Assembly: GCA_945937975.1 (NCBI GenBank)
Contig: CAMEUD010000001.1
Span: 1 to 54,498 of the forward strand
Origin: an uncultured Clostridia bacterium
GTDB taxonomy: Bacteria > Bacillota > Clostridia > Christensenellales > UBA1242
Reading direction: 5' to 3'
Length of the DNA stretch: 54,498 nucleotides
The notes below the pieces were generated by a model. The model did not search any database. It worked only from the letters and a program-made list of their open reading frames with translations, and was not told the origin of the DNA. Positions 16,673 to 24,619 of the stretch are shown here, in pieces; within the stretch, counting starts at the first letter, position 1; each line of letters starts with the position of its first letter. A program made the translations under genes and the position numbers.

Positions 16673-18394
16673 ATGTTACAAAATGTTATTTTAAACGAAG
16701 CTGAAACCATGAAAACATGGTCAACCTTCATTACTGAGTCAACTGGTGTTACTGATAGAAGCAAGTTAGCTTGGATGAGTAAATATTGTGCTTTCCACGA
16801 TATGAATGAAAAGCAACAACTTAATGAGAGTGCTCTCGGTTATGCACATCTCAATCCAAATATGAATGTTGGTGGTATGGGTGCTCCTTATTTCCCAGGT
16901 GCAAATCCTAACAACGGTTATGATGGTGTTAGAGGTTCTGGTGATAACCCATTCTCACTTCTTCCACTTGCTGTTCAAGTAGCTGCTCAAACTATCGCTC
17001 TTGATCTCGTACCAGTAGTTCCAATGCAAGGTCCTCTCGGTATTCTCCAATACATGGATTATGTATATGAAGGCGGTAAGACAAACCTCCGTCCTCGTTT
17101 TGAAGGCGAATGGCCAATGGGTGATGAATCAAAAACTGCACCTCTTATGGTTAAGTTAACTCTTGCTAAGGGTGATGGTAGTGATGAAGATTCAGAAATT
17201 GGTATTACTGATGCACTCAACCACGCAAAACTTTTTGAAGAACTCAAAAAAGTATTCTACCCCGGTATGAATGCAATTCCTGTAGGTGAAGATTATGAAC
17301 TTAACTTCGTGGCTCTCGCTCGTATTGATGGTAAGCCTATCTTCCAAGTTAAGGAAACTCCTTATCACTATGCTCAAGCTAAGGTTAATGGTGGTGAAGC
17401 AGGTGCAAGCAGCCTTGCTGAACTTTTCTTCTCTCAAGGTAAACAAGTTCTTGGTTATGATGTTGTTGACATCGACACCGTTAAGGCTCTTGAAGATTTC
17501 ATCCCTGGTTTCACAGGTGCTGGTTTCAAGGAAGGTAAGCCAATGTCTGCAAAGGCTTATGATCGTGCAACTGGTGAATCAACTCCTTCTAACATGATGT
17601 CTTTGAATGTATTCACTGAAAAGGTAGAAGCTAAGACTATCCAAGTTAAGGGTACTATCACTCGTGAACAAATCCAAGACCTCAAGGCTTATGGTATTGA
17701 CGCTCTTGCACAAGTTGAAGCAGAGCTCGTTAACGAACTCACTCAACATATCAATAGAGAACTTCTTGACACCATCTTTGAACTTGGTGAAAAAAACTAT
17801 CAAGAATCTCTCGCATTTGAAGGTATTAACCTCAATACTCACTTCACAACTGATGTAAACGAAGATCCTGCTGCTCATAAGGGTTATGTAGTATCTTATG
17901 TAGGTGGTGGTGCTGAAACTCTTGGTACAATTCAAAGAAGAATTATGACCAAAGTTCTTGCAGCTTCTAACCTTATCGCACAAAGAGGTCGTAGAGGTGC
18001 TGGTACCTTTGCAGTTTGCTCTGCAAGTATCGCAACCGCTCTCCAAGATTGTGCTGGTTTCGTGGCTTATCCACTTTCTAATACAGTTAACCAAAACGCT
18101 GGTTCTCTCTATCCCGTAGGTGCAATTAGTGGTGTATCTATCTATGTAGATCCTAACATGCCTTGGTCTGACCAAAGAATTGTTGTAGGTCGCAAGGGTA
18201 AAGACAACGAACCAGGCGTAGTATTCATGCCTTATTTAATGGCTGATAAACTTTCTTACCCAGCTGAAGGTATGGAAGGTGCTCCTGTAACTTCTTTGAA
18301 GTCACGTTACGCAATCGTTCGTGCAGGTCATCATCCACAACTCTACTATTACACTTTCAACATTGAATGTGGTAAGGGTGTTAGCCTTATTTAA
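16673..18394 (+). CDS. 23: Major capsid protein (T4 gp23-like)
   Basis: 573 residues. It builds the hexameric head lattice. Family-typical parts include NPFSLLPLAVQVAAQTIALDLVPVVPMQGP, GILQYMDYVYEGG, the central ELVNELTQHINRELLD, RRIMTKVLAASNLIAQRGRRGAG, and the C-terminal VFMPYLMADKL...SLKSRYAI. The N-terminus contains candidate prohead-protease sites: FITE|S at E22 and QQLNE|S at E52; the latter best matches the position of T4 gp23 maturation. Residues 13-22 (MKTWSTFITE) strongly resemble the T4 internal-protein targeting peptide. The gene has the highest C-ending codon content in the window, as expected for the most abundant protein. A strong terminator follows, then two homing endonuclease genes. 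Confidence 0.97.
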   Translation: MLQNVILNEAETMKTWSTFITESTGVTDRSKLAWMSKYCAFHDMNEKQQLNESALGYAHLNPNMNVGGMGAPYFPGANPNNGYDGVRGSGDNPFSLLPLAVQVAAQTIALDLVPVVPMQGPLGILQYMDYVYEGGKTNLRPRFEGEWPMGDESKTAPLMVKLTLAKGDGSDEDSEIGITDALNHAKLFEELKKVFYPGMNAIPVGEDYELNFVALARIDGKPIFQVKETPYHYAQAKVNGGEAGASSLAELFFSQGKQVLGYDVVDIDTVKALEDFIPGFTGAGFKEGKPMSAKAYDRATGESTPSNMMSLNVFTEKVEAKTIQVKGTITREQIQDLKAYGIDALAQVEAELVNELTQHINRELLDTIFELGEKNYQESLAFEGINLNTHFTTDVNEDPAAHKGYVVSYVGGGAETLGTIQRRIMTKVLAASNLIAQRGRRGAGTFAVCSASIATALQDCAGFVAYPLSNTVNQNAGSLYPVGAISGVSIYVDPNMPWSDQRIVVGRKGKDNEPGVVFMPYLMADKLSYPAEGMEGAPVTSLKSRYAIVRAGHHPQLYYYTFNIECGKGVSLI

Positions 18395-18422
18395 TTAGAT
18401 GATTAACAAATAATTAAATACC

Positions 18423-18453
18423 AAGAGAGAGTTTTTTAACTCTCTCTTTTTTT
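18423..18453 (+). terminator. Rho-independent terminator after capsid gene
   Basis: GAGAGAGTT / AACTCTCTC stem with a T4 loop, followed by seven T that merge with the next promoter word. Confidence 0.92.
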
Positions 18454-18465
18454 GTTATTTTTTAT
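18451..18465 (+). promoter_or_regulatory. Early-type promoter word fused to terminator
   Basis: TTTGTTATTTTTTAT (one T longer than the usual word) begins within the terminator U-tract, 21 nt before the ATG at 18487. Confidence 0.55.
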
Positions 18466-18486
18466 AAAAAACTACCCATTTGAAAT

Positions 18487-19638
18487 ATGACAAAGGAAGA
18501 AGTTTTTACATATTTTAATACAAAAGGAATAGACAAATCAGGATTTCTGAAAAAAGAATCTGGATTTAGTAAAACATATCCAGCTTTATATGAAGAATTA
18601 AAAACTTGGTCATATCCAAAGGAATTTACATTTACGCAATTGTTATATCATTTTTTACAAGATGATAATGAATTTAAATTAGGTATATGTCCTGTAGATA
18701 AAAATAGGTGTACTTTTTTAGGTTTTCGTAAAGGATATTCAGAATGTTGTTCTTTACATTGTTTACAGAATTATGATAAACATAAAGAAAAAATATTTAA
18801 TACCAAATTATTACATTATAATGATGGTTCATTTACAAATAGAGATAAATTCATAAAAACCATGAATGACAAATCAGATGATGATAAACTATCATCTAAT
18901 CACAAAAGAAGTGTATCTTTAAAACAAACATATAAAGAAAGAGGTGAACAAATAAATGATGCAAAATGTAATACCAAATTGATTAAATATGGTAATCCTA
19001 CATATAATAATAGAACAAAATTCATAGAAACATATAATAATAAAACAGATACTGAAAAACAATTGGCAATTCAATTGATGAAAGAAACCAAGAAACAGAG
19101 ATATAATGATGAAAACTATTGTAATTCTAAACAGATTAAAGAAACTGCAAATCAAAAAATGATAAATAAATATCCAGACATTATATCTATTAATGGTAAA
19201 ATATGTACTGTCAAATGTCCAAATTGTGGAAATACATATGAAATAAGTAAAAGAATGTTTATGCAAAGAATTACACATAATCATATTCCTTGTGTAATAT
19301 GTAATCCTAAAAGAAAATTTTGGTCTATTGGGGAAAAAGAAATGTGTGAATATATCAAATCCATATATTCAGGTGTTATTATAGAAAATGACCGAAAAAT
19401 TTTAAAACCATATGAAATAGATTGTTTTCTGCCAGATTTAAAAATTGGGTTTGAATATCAAGGTGATTTTTGGCATCATGATAAAAAGTGTAAATCTCGT
19501 GATAAAAAGAAAAAATCTATCGCAGATAATATTGGAATTGAAATATATTATGTGTGGGAAAGTGAATGGATAAATAATAATTCTGTTATAAAAGAAACAA
19601 TACTATCAATTATTAATGACAAAAGAAGAAATTTTTAA
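18487..19638 (+). CDS. Free-standing homing endonuclease, EDxHD type
   Basis: 383 residues. The N-terminal module (MTKEEVFTYF...DKSGFLKKES, FTFTQLLYHFLQDD, CPVDKNRC...GYSECCSLHC) is shared with the other three endonucleases. The middle contains lysine-rich repeats ('KYGNPTYNNRTKFIETYNNK') and a zinc-binding CPNCGNTY...CVICNP segment at ~240-275. The C-terminal nuclease core reads GVIIENDRKIL, EIDCFLPDLKIGFEYQGDFWHHD, then IYYVWESEW, paralleling the enzyme at 2715 almost residue by residue. It has its own early-type promoter and overlaps the next endonuclease gene by 23 nt. It is intact, with both domains present. Confidence 0.78.
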   Translation: MTKEEVFTYFNTKGIDKSGFLKKESGFSKTYPALYEELKTWSYPKEFTFTQLLYHFLQDDNEFKLGICPVDKNRCTFLGFRKGYSECCSLHCLQNYDKHKEKIFNTKLLHYNDGSFTNRDKFIKTMNDKSDDDKLSSNHKRSVSLKQTYKERGEQINDAKCNTKLIKYGNPTYNNRTKFIETYNNKTDTEKQLAIQLMKETKKQRYNDENYCNSKQIKETANQKMINKYPDIISINGKICTVKCPNCGNTYEISKRMFMQRITHNHIPCVICNPKRKFWSIGEKEMCEYIKSIYSGVIIENDRKILKPYEIDCFLPDLKIGFEYQGDFWHHDKKCKSRDKKKKSIADNIGIEIYYVWESEWINNNSVIKETILSIINDKRRNF

Positions 19639-20518
19639 ATATCTGAAATCCATACAAGACAAATCTGGTGGGTTTAAAAAACAAGAATCAATTAAGAAAC
19701 ATTATCCAGAATTATATAATGAATTGATTAATTCAAATTTACCAGATTATTGGTCATTCACTCAAAAACTTTGGCATTTCTTACAGGATGATTATGAAGT
19801 ACACAGATGTAAATGTGGAAAAGAACTTAATTTTGTTGATTTTAAAAAAGGGTACAGAAAATACTGTTCAAAAACTTGTCCATATGTTATAGAACATAAT
19901 AAAAACACTATTTTACTTGCTCAAAAGACATCAACACAAATAGAATCAAGGCAACGAGCAATACAAACGATTAAAAATAAAAATGGTGGTGTTTTTTGGA
20001 CACAAGATGATATAAAAAGATTACGGAATACATATCAACAAAATAAATTACGGATATGTGAAAATAGAAGAAATACTATTAAAAAACACATAACTGAAAT
20101 GTCTGATTTAACAAATACTTCTATTAAAGGTTCATCTTCAAAATGTGAAATACAATTTTATAAATATTTGATTAGTAAATATGACTATGATGATATATTC
20201 CCACAATATATGGATATAGACAGATATCCATTCGCTTGTGATTTTTATATTAAGTCATTAGATTTGTTTATTGAAATCAATGGTATGTGGACACATGGTG
20301 GTCATCCATTTGATGAAAATAATGATGAAGATATGAAAAAATTAACCATATGGAGAACTAAAAATACAAAATTTTACAATCAAGCGATTTATGTTTGGAC
20401 AGATTTAGATGTTAGAAAAAGAAATATTGCAAAAAAGAACAAATTAAATTATATTGAACTTTTTTCCCATAATATATCTGAATTAATAATACAATTTGAA
20501 AATAAAAACATATTTTAG
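19616..20518 (+). CDS. Free-standing homing endonuclease, second of tandem pair
   Basis: 300 residues, starting inside the end of the preceding endonuclease gene. It has its own complete N-terminal module (MTKEEIFKYLKS, WSFTQKLWHFLQDD, CKCGKELN...GYRKYCSKTC), so it is not a fragment of its neighbour. The linker lacks the long KYG repeats. The C-terminal part has a Vsr-like core: KCEIQFYKYL, YPFACDFYIKSLDLFIEINGMWTHGGHPFDE, then AIYVWTDLDVRKR. Relative to 2715 and 18487 the motif spacing differs, so it is a diverged subfamily. Tandem placement behind the capsid gene suggests two homing events at one site. It terminates in TAG, a stop codon used rarely here. Confidence 0.75.
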   Translation: MTKEEIFKYLKSIQDKSGGFKKQESIKKHYPELYNELINSNLPDYWSFTQKLWHFLQDDYEVHRCKCGKELNFVDFKKGYRKYCSKTCPYVIEHNKNTILLAQKTSTQIESRQRAIQTIKNKNGGVFWTQDDIKRLRNTYQQNKLRICENRRNTIKKHITEMSDLTNTSIKGSSSKCEIQFYKYLISKYDYDDIFPQYMDIDRYPFACDFYIKSLDLFIEINGMWTHGGHPFDENNDEDMKKLTIWRTKNTKFYNQAIYVWTDLDVRKRNIAKKNKLNYIELFSHNISELIIQFENKNIF

Positions 20519-20550
20519 TGGTGACAGAAAAGTCATTAAAGAAACTAAAC

Positions 20551-20563
20551 TTTGTTATATTTA
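20551..20563 (+). promoter_or_regulatory. Early-type promoter word before exonuclease
   Basis: TTTGTTATATTTA lies 25 nt before the ATG at 20589 and supports that start over the upstream in-frame TTG. Confidence 0.6.
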
Positions 20564-20588
20564 TATTAGTTTATTAATTTTACTTATA

Positions 20589-21347
20589 ATGGAAAAGAGA
20601 CCAGTTATATTTTTTGACCTTGAAACAACAGGTAATATGTCTAACCATGTCCGAATTATTGAAATTGCGGCAAAAAAGGTTGATATAGACACATTGGAGA
20701 TTGTTGACAGTTTGTATTATAAATTAAATAATGATGGTATTCCTATTGAAAAGGAAGCATTTGAAAAACATCAGATTTCTGAAGATGATGTAAAAGATTT
20801 ACCTACATTTACTGATGTCGCAAAAGAAGTATATGATTTCTTTAAAGATTGTGATTTAGGTGGATATTACTGTACTTTATTTGATAATGTAGTTTTATTC
20901 CAGAGTTTTTTGCGTGCTGGGATTCATTGGGATTTTAAAAATCTTAAAGTTTATGACATTTTCACTCTATACAAGAAATATAATAGTGGTAAATTATCAG
21001 ATGTATATCAAAAATACACTGGTAAGGAGTTAGTTGATGCCCATCAAGCGGACACAGACATTATGGCAACATTAGATATATACCGATCACAAAGAAAACT
21101 TGGAGAAGAATTTGATGATGAGGAACTTGAAGTATATAAGGACCATCTTGATATGGCTGGAAATTTCAGAGTTCGATTAAATGAAAATACTGGTGCGAAA
21201 GAAATTTATTTAAATTTCGGTAAACACAAAGGTAAGACTATTGACCAAGTTGACAAAACTTATTTTCAATGGATGGTAAATAATTCTGAAGGGTTTCCTG
21301 TTGATACGAGATATTTCGCAAAAAAAGTTTTAGTTAAATTGGGTTAA
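20589..21347 (+). CDS. DnaQ-like 3'-5' exonuclease (DEDDh) with Bacteroidetes-type tail
   Basis: 252 residues. Motifs of the DEDDh family: FFDLETTG (D10, E12), LFDNVVLF (D99) and DAHQADTD (H152, D157). These ligand the two metal ions that hydrolyse DNA or RNA 3' ends. In motif II the usual Asn before the Phe-Asp is replaced (GYYCTLFD). The C-terminal ~60 residues (NFGKHKGKTIDQVDKTYFQWM) match an extension found on many Bacteroidetes DnaQ-type exonucleases, suggesting acquisition from a host. The role may be analogous to T4 DexA. The start at 20589 fits the promoter word and the family N-terminus. It converges with minus-strand genes across a bidirectional terminator. Confidence 0.88.
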   Translation: MEKRPVIFFDLETTGNMSNHVRIIEIAAKKVDIDTLEIVDSLYYKLNNDGIPIEKEAFEKHQISEDDVKDLPTFTDVAKEVYDFFKDCDLGGYYCTLFDNVVLFQSFLRAGIHWDFKNLKVYDIFTLYKKYNSGKLSDVYQKYTGKELVDAHQADTDIMATLDIYRSQRKLGEEFDDEELEVYKDHLDMAGNFRVRLNENTGAKEIYLNFGKHKGKTIDQVDKTYFQWMVNNSEGFPVDTRYFAKKVLVKLG

Positions 21348-21351
21348 AATA

Positions 21352-21380
21352 AAAAGGAGAGAATTAATTCTCTCCTTTTT
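21352..21380. terminator. Bidirectional terminator
   Basis: AAAAAGGAGAGAA and TTCTCTCCTTTTT form a hairpin with U-tracts on both strands, between convergent genes. Confidence 0.9.
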
Positions 21381-21381
21381 A

Positions 21382-21579
21382 TTAATATTTCTGTCCAGTT
21401 TCTTCTGGATTCGCTTGAACTTGTCCACGTTTGGGTTTAGTTATTTCTTCTATTTTATCAAAATATTTTTTAACCTTTTCATCATCTTTAGCGAAATCCC
21501 ATTTATGTTCGCATTTAATATCATATGATTTATTGTAATCAAATGTTTCTAAATCTTTTTTAATATATCTCATAATCAT
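21382..21579 (-). CDS. Small charged protein downstream of fibre gene
   Basis: 65 residues, rich in Lys, Asp and Glu, with no recognisable domain. Two ATG codons two residues apart (MIMRYIKKDL) could serve as start. The first lies 4 nt after the stop of the upstream fibre gene, so the two are probably co-transcribed from the late-type promoter at 22725-22734. It could be a fibre-assembly chaperone, like the small proteins that follow fibre genes in T4-like phages, but this is only positional inference. Confidence 0.5.
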   Translation of the reverse strand: MIMRYIKKDLETFDYNKSYDIKCEHKWDFAKDDEKVKKYFDKIEEITKPKRGQVQANPEETGQKY

Positions 21580-21583
21580 ATTT

Positions 21584-22705
21584 TTATTTTGTTATAAAAC
21601 CTAACTCATCATCTTCTATCCAATGGTTTTGAACATACCTCGCATCTGATTCATCTTTATTATATGAAAAAGGATCTCTGAAACTATATACTTTATTGTT
21701 ATTAACTAAAACCGCTTTATCATCTACTATATACCATCCTAGTTTTAATTGTTGGTTATTTAAATCTTTAACAAAATCATCATATCTGTCTTTGTATGAT
21801 GTATTTAAAATCATTGCATCTTTCAGACCCCTATAATCTTCAATTTTAAGAAATATTTTTCCCGCATCTACAGATGTTATGTATGTATTTTGTGCATCTG
21901 ATTTTGTTAAAAAGATATTATTAGATTGTATTTTTGTATAAAAATTATCTGTAATATATTTTTTTGTATAGAACTGATTATTATTATTATCTAATATTGT
22001 ATATAAATTATCTAATGTCGTATATCTTTTTATAGTTTCATTATTCACATAATTATCCAGTTCTCTTCTTTTTACATAGGATGTTAATTTCGGAATATCT
22101 GTTTTAAGTGCATATTTACCTTTTATTTCACTTTTTGTGAAATAATCTTCATATAATTCATTTTTAGTGATATATGGTGTTAAATATGAAGAAATTGTGT
22201 CTTTATGAACATAATTATTTTTTGCATCTGATATACTTAAATAGGATGATAATTTCGTTTTTAATGCTGATCCTGTTACATAGTTTTTTAAATCAGTTGA
22301 TTTTAAATAATTTTTAAGTTGATTTGAAAAATCAATTTTAGTAAGATATGTATCTTTTGCGATTCCTGCATTCAAATAATTTTTAGATATTAACTCGGAT
22401 TCAGTAACGAATGTATTAAAATCAACATCTTTCAATGATGATTTTGATAAAAATTCTTTCTGTGCCCATTTTTTTAACTCTTTTTCTTGTGAATAGATTT
22501 CTTGTGATACACTACTATAATTACTTTGTAATGTATTAATATTATATTTAAAATCAATTAATTCTTTCTTAATATCATTAATAGAATCTGATAATGTATA
22601 TATATCAGATAAATTTATTTCCTTAAAGTGTTCTTTTAATGCCTGAACTTCTATAGCTAATTGTGAAACACGCATTTCAAGTTCACTATAATTTATATCA
22701 CTCAT
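21584..22705 (-). CDS. Repetitive tail-fibre-like protein
   Basis: 373 residues. The N-terminal ~85 residues form a coiled coil (MRVSQLAIEVQALKEHFKE; later LKKWAQKEF). Residues ~85-300 consist of degenerate ~20-residue repeats with a 'YLTKSDAxNxYIT' flavour (YLKSTDLKNYV, YLSISDAKNNYV, YITKNELYEDY, FLTKSDAQNTYIT), typical of trimeric beta-helical phage fibres. The C-terminal ~60 residues (GWYIVDDKAVLVNNNKVYSF) look like a small tip domain. A minus-strand late-type promoter precedes it. No T4 fibre homology by sequence; a short or whisker-type fibre is inferred. Confidence 0.7.
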   Translation of the reverse strand: MSDINYSELEMRVSQLAIEVQALKEHFKEINLSDIYTLSDSINDIKKELIDFKYNINTLQSNYSSVSQEIYSQEKELKKWAQKEFLSKSSLKDVDFNTFVTESELISKNYLNAGIAKDTYLTKIDFSNQLKNYLKSTDLKNYVTGSALKTKLSSYLSISDAKNNYVHKDTISSYLTPYITKNELYEDYFTKSEIKGKYALKTDIPKLTSYVKRRELDNYVNNETIKRYTTLDNLYTILDNNNNQFYTKKYITDNFYTKIQSNNIFLTKSDAQNTYITSVDAGKIFLKIEDYRGLKDAMILNTSYKDRYDDFVKDLNNQQLKLGWYIVDDKAVLVNNNKVYSFRDPFSYNKDESDARYVQNHWIEDDELGFITK

Positions 22706-22724
22706 ATTGTTTTATGTTCTTTTA

Positions 22725-22734
22725 TATATTTATG
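22725..22734 (-). promoter_or_regulatory. Late-type promoter word, minus strand
   Basis: CATAAATATA on the minus strand, 19 nt before the fibre gene ATG. It lies back to back with an early-type word on the plus strand. Confidence 0.65.
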
Positions 22735-22738
22735 AAAA

Positions 22739-22751
22739 TTTGTTATTTTTA
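22739..22751 (+). promoter_or_regulatory. Early-type promoter word, plus strand
   Basis: TTTGTTATTTTTA ends 18 nt before the ATG at 22770. It is followed by ATAAATAAATA, which partly resembles the late word, so dual-class expression is possible. Confidence 0.5.
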
Positions 22752-22769
22752 TAAATAAATACTTTTATT

Positions 22770-23093
22770 ATGGAATTGAAAACACGATTAGATGTATTAA
22801 TCCAAGTTGCAAAATTAGCACAAAAGAATGGATTATTATCACTTGATGATGCATGTGTAGTTAAACATACAATTGATGAAGTGGAAAATAATACAAATCT
22901 TAAAGAAAATGTTGAAGTTTTGTCAAATGTAGCACTACTTACACAGAATAGTGGTAAATTATCATTAAAGGATGCGTATTATGTATATCTCGCATTAGAG
23001 GACATTAATAATGTAATTGAACTTGAGGGTTCAGATGAAACTTCTGTAAAGGTAGAAGAAACATCTACAAAAAAGACAAAAAAGACAAAATAA
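22770..23093 (+). CDS. Small protein with internal tandem duplication
   Basis: 107 residues. Two ~40-residue helical repeats align: LDVLIQVAKLAQKNGLLSLD with DACVVKHTIDEVEN, and VEVLSNVALLTQNSGKLSLK with DAYYVYLALEDINN. The C-terminus is a Lys/Thr/Glu-rich tail (TSTKKTKKTK). The fold is unknown; each repeat looks like a helix-turn-helix-helix unit. It stands alone on the plus strand between two minus-strand late blocks, with its own promoter region and terminator. Function not recognised. Confidence 0.65.
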   Translation: MELKTRLDVLIQVAKLAQKNGLLSLDDACVVKHTIDEVENNTNLKENVEVLSNVALLTQNSGKLSLKDAYYVYLALEDINNVIELEGSDETSVKVEETSTKKTKKTK

Positions 23094-23125
23094 AAAATGG
23101 TGAGAAATATTTCTCACCATTTTTG
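23094..23125. terminator. Bidirectional terminator
   Basis: AAAAATGGTGAGAA / TTCTCACCATTTTT with an ATAT centre, between convergent genes. Confidence 0.92.
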
Positions 23126-23131
23126 TTTTAA

Positions 23132-24619
23132 TTATTTCTTTAAATCATCTTTATCTGTCTTCTCTTGTTCTTGTAATTCTTTGTCATTTTCCTTTTTATT
23201 TTCCTGTTCTTGTTTTTTCTTTAATTTTTTTGCACTTACTGTAATTGCATCTACCAAGTCTTGAATATTATCTTTAAATAGTTTATAATTACTATTATCA
23301 TTATAAGATGATTTATAAATCTTATCATTTAATAAAAGTCGTACAACCTCGGTATATAAATTACCCTTTTCTGGATGATTTTCATCTATTACTGGTAAAT
23401 TATAACCGATAATTTTATCACTCATACTACATCTTGCCATTAATTCAATAATATCATCATTTTTATAATTCTTATCACCAGATACTGCATAAACAATCAT
23501 TTTACATACACCAACATAGAATGCTTGTAATGAATCTCCTGGTAAATCTTTTAATTTATCAGAAATATTTTTATTTTTCTTAATGATATCATCTATTGTA
23601 TTATTTACATTGTATAATTGTGTTGCAATAACACCTTTTTGTTCAGGTGAAATATTTTCATCTGTGGCCAATTGTTGTAATCCAAGCACTTCATCATTTT
23701 TTAAATTATCATTAAAATGGAAAATCTTTACTATTGATGATTTTTCTTCTTCTGATGATTTTTCTTCTTCAAATAAAATATTTAAATTTTCCATAATTTT
23801 ATTGAAATATTTAGATATTGTCACATTTACTTGACTTGCACTATTTTGTGTAATTGGTGTAACACCATTATCTTTTAACACTTTTTGTCTTTTAATTTCG
23901 AGTTTTTTTGTGGCCTGTTCTTCTCGTTGTTTTTCTTGTTTATTTTTTTTCTCAATTTCTTTTAATCTATCCTTTTCTGCCTTTTCTTGTTCTTTTAATT
24001 TGTTCTCCAGTTCTTTTTTCTGTGCATCAGACATTTTATCTGCTTTATCTTTTTTCAACCACGCCAACAACGCATCATTGATAACATCAGAGATGTCATT
24101 TTTTAAAATATTTGCCCACTTTGTGACTTTAGCTTGACCATCACAAGCGTCATTTATTCTTTTTTCCGCATTTTTTAATTTTTCAATGTACGTCTTATCA
24201 GTTAAACTGAATTTTTGTATAAATGCAGATACATTAGAAGCATTTTCAACATTCTTTTTGTCCTTATCAGATACTTCATCTTTTTGACTCACATTAAACA
24301 AAATATCTTCTAATTTCTTGTGTTGTTCATACTCTTCTTGTTTTGCTGCATATAATGTTTCTGCGAACATAACTAAACCTTGTCTTACATTCTGACATTT
24401 TTCTGGATATTGCATTTTAGTTAAAGTAAATCCATTTAACTTGTTATCCAATTCCTCTAATTTAGATTTAATCATTTCATTCGAACATTTAACATCATCC
24501 CAACCTTGTTTTTTTAACAATCCTTTTAAAAATTCAAAAAAACCTTCATTTACATTGTTACTATATCTTTTCGTATAAACTTCATTAATGAAATTATCTC
24601 TTGATAATATTTTACTCAT
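23132..24619 (-). CDS. Highly charged late protein with capsid-targeting-like start
   Basis: 495 residues of unknown function. The N-terminus MSKILSRDNFINEVY contains FINE|V, similar to the T4 internal-protein pattern F-I-x-E. Residues ~190-250 are a Lys/Glu-rich helix (KELENKLKEQEKAEKDRLKE and onward), and the C-terminal ~40 residues are again Lys/Glu/Asp-rich. Between them (~290-430) is a more globular helical domain (EQKGVIATQLYNVNNTIDDI, LQAFYVGVCKMIVYAVSGD). Its ATG overlaps the stop of the upstream gene as ATGA, indicating translational coupling within a late operon. It could be an internal head protein or virion structural component. Confidence 0.6.
   Translation of the reverse strand: MSKILSRDNFINEVYTKRYSNNVNEGFFEFLKGLLKKQGWDDVKCSNEMIKSKLEELDNKLNGFTLTKMQYPEKCQNVRQGLVMFAETLYAAKQEEYEQHKKLEDILFNVSQKDEVSDKDKKNVENASNVSAFIQKFSLTDKTYIEKLKNAEKRINDACDGQAKVTKWANILKNDISDVINDALLAWLKKDKADKMSDAQKKELENKLKEQEKAEKDRLKEIEKKNKQEKQREEQATKKLEIKRQKVLKDNGVTPITQNSASQVNVTISKYFNKIMENLNILFEEEKSSEEEKSSIVKIFHFNDNLKNDEVLGLQQLATDENISPEQKGVIATQLYNVNNTIDDIIKKNKNISDKLKDLPGDSLQAFYVGVCKMIVYAVSGDKNYKNDDIIELMARCSMSDKIIGYNLPVIDENHPEKGNLYTEVVRLLLNDKIYKSSYNDNSNYKLFKDNIQDLVDAITVSAKKLKKKQEQENKKENDKELQEQEKTDKDDLKK

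Noticed and set aside
17579..18175. 198-codon open frame antisense to the capsid gene
   Set aside because: It mirrors the codon bias of a highly expressed sense gene, has no start context or promoter word, and encodes no recognisable domain.
18487..20518. One endonuclease gene broken by a frameshift
   Set aside because: Both ORFs have a complete N-terminal module and their own nuclease core; they are two genes with a short overlap.
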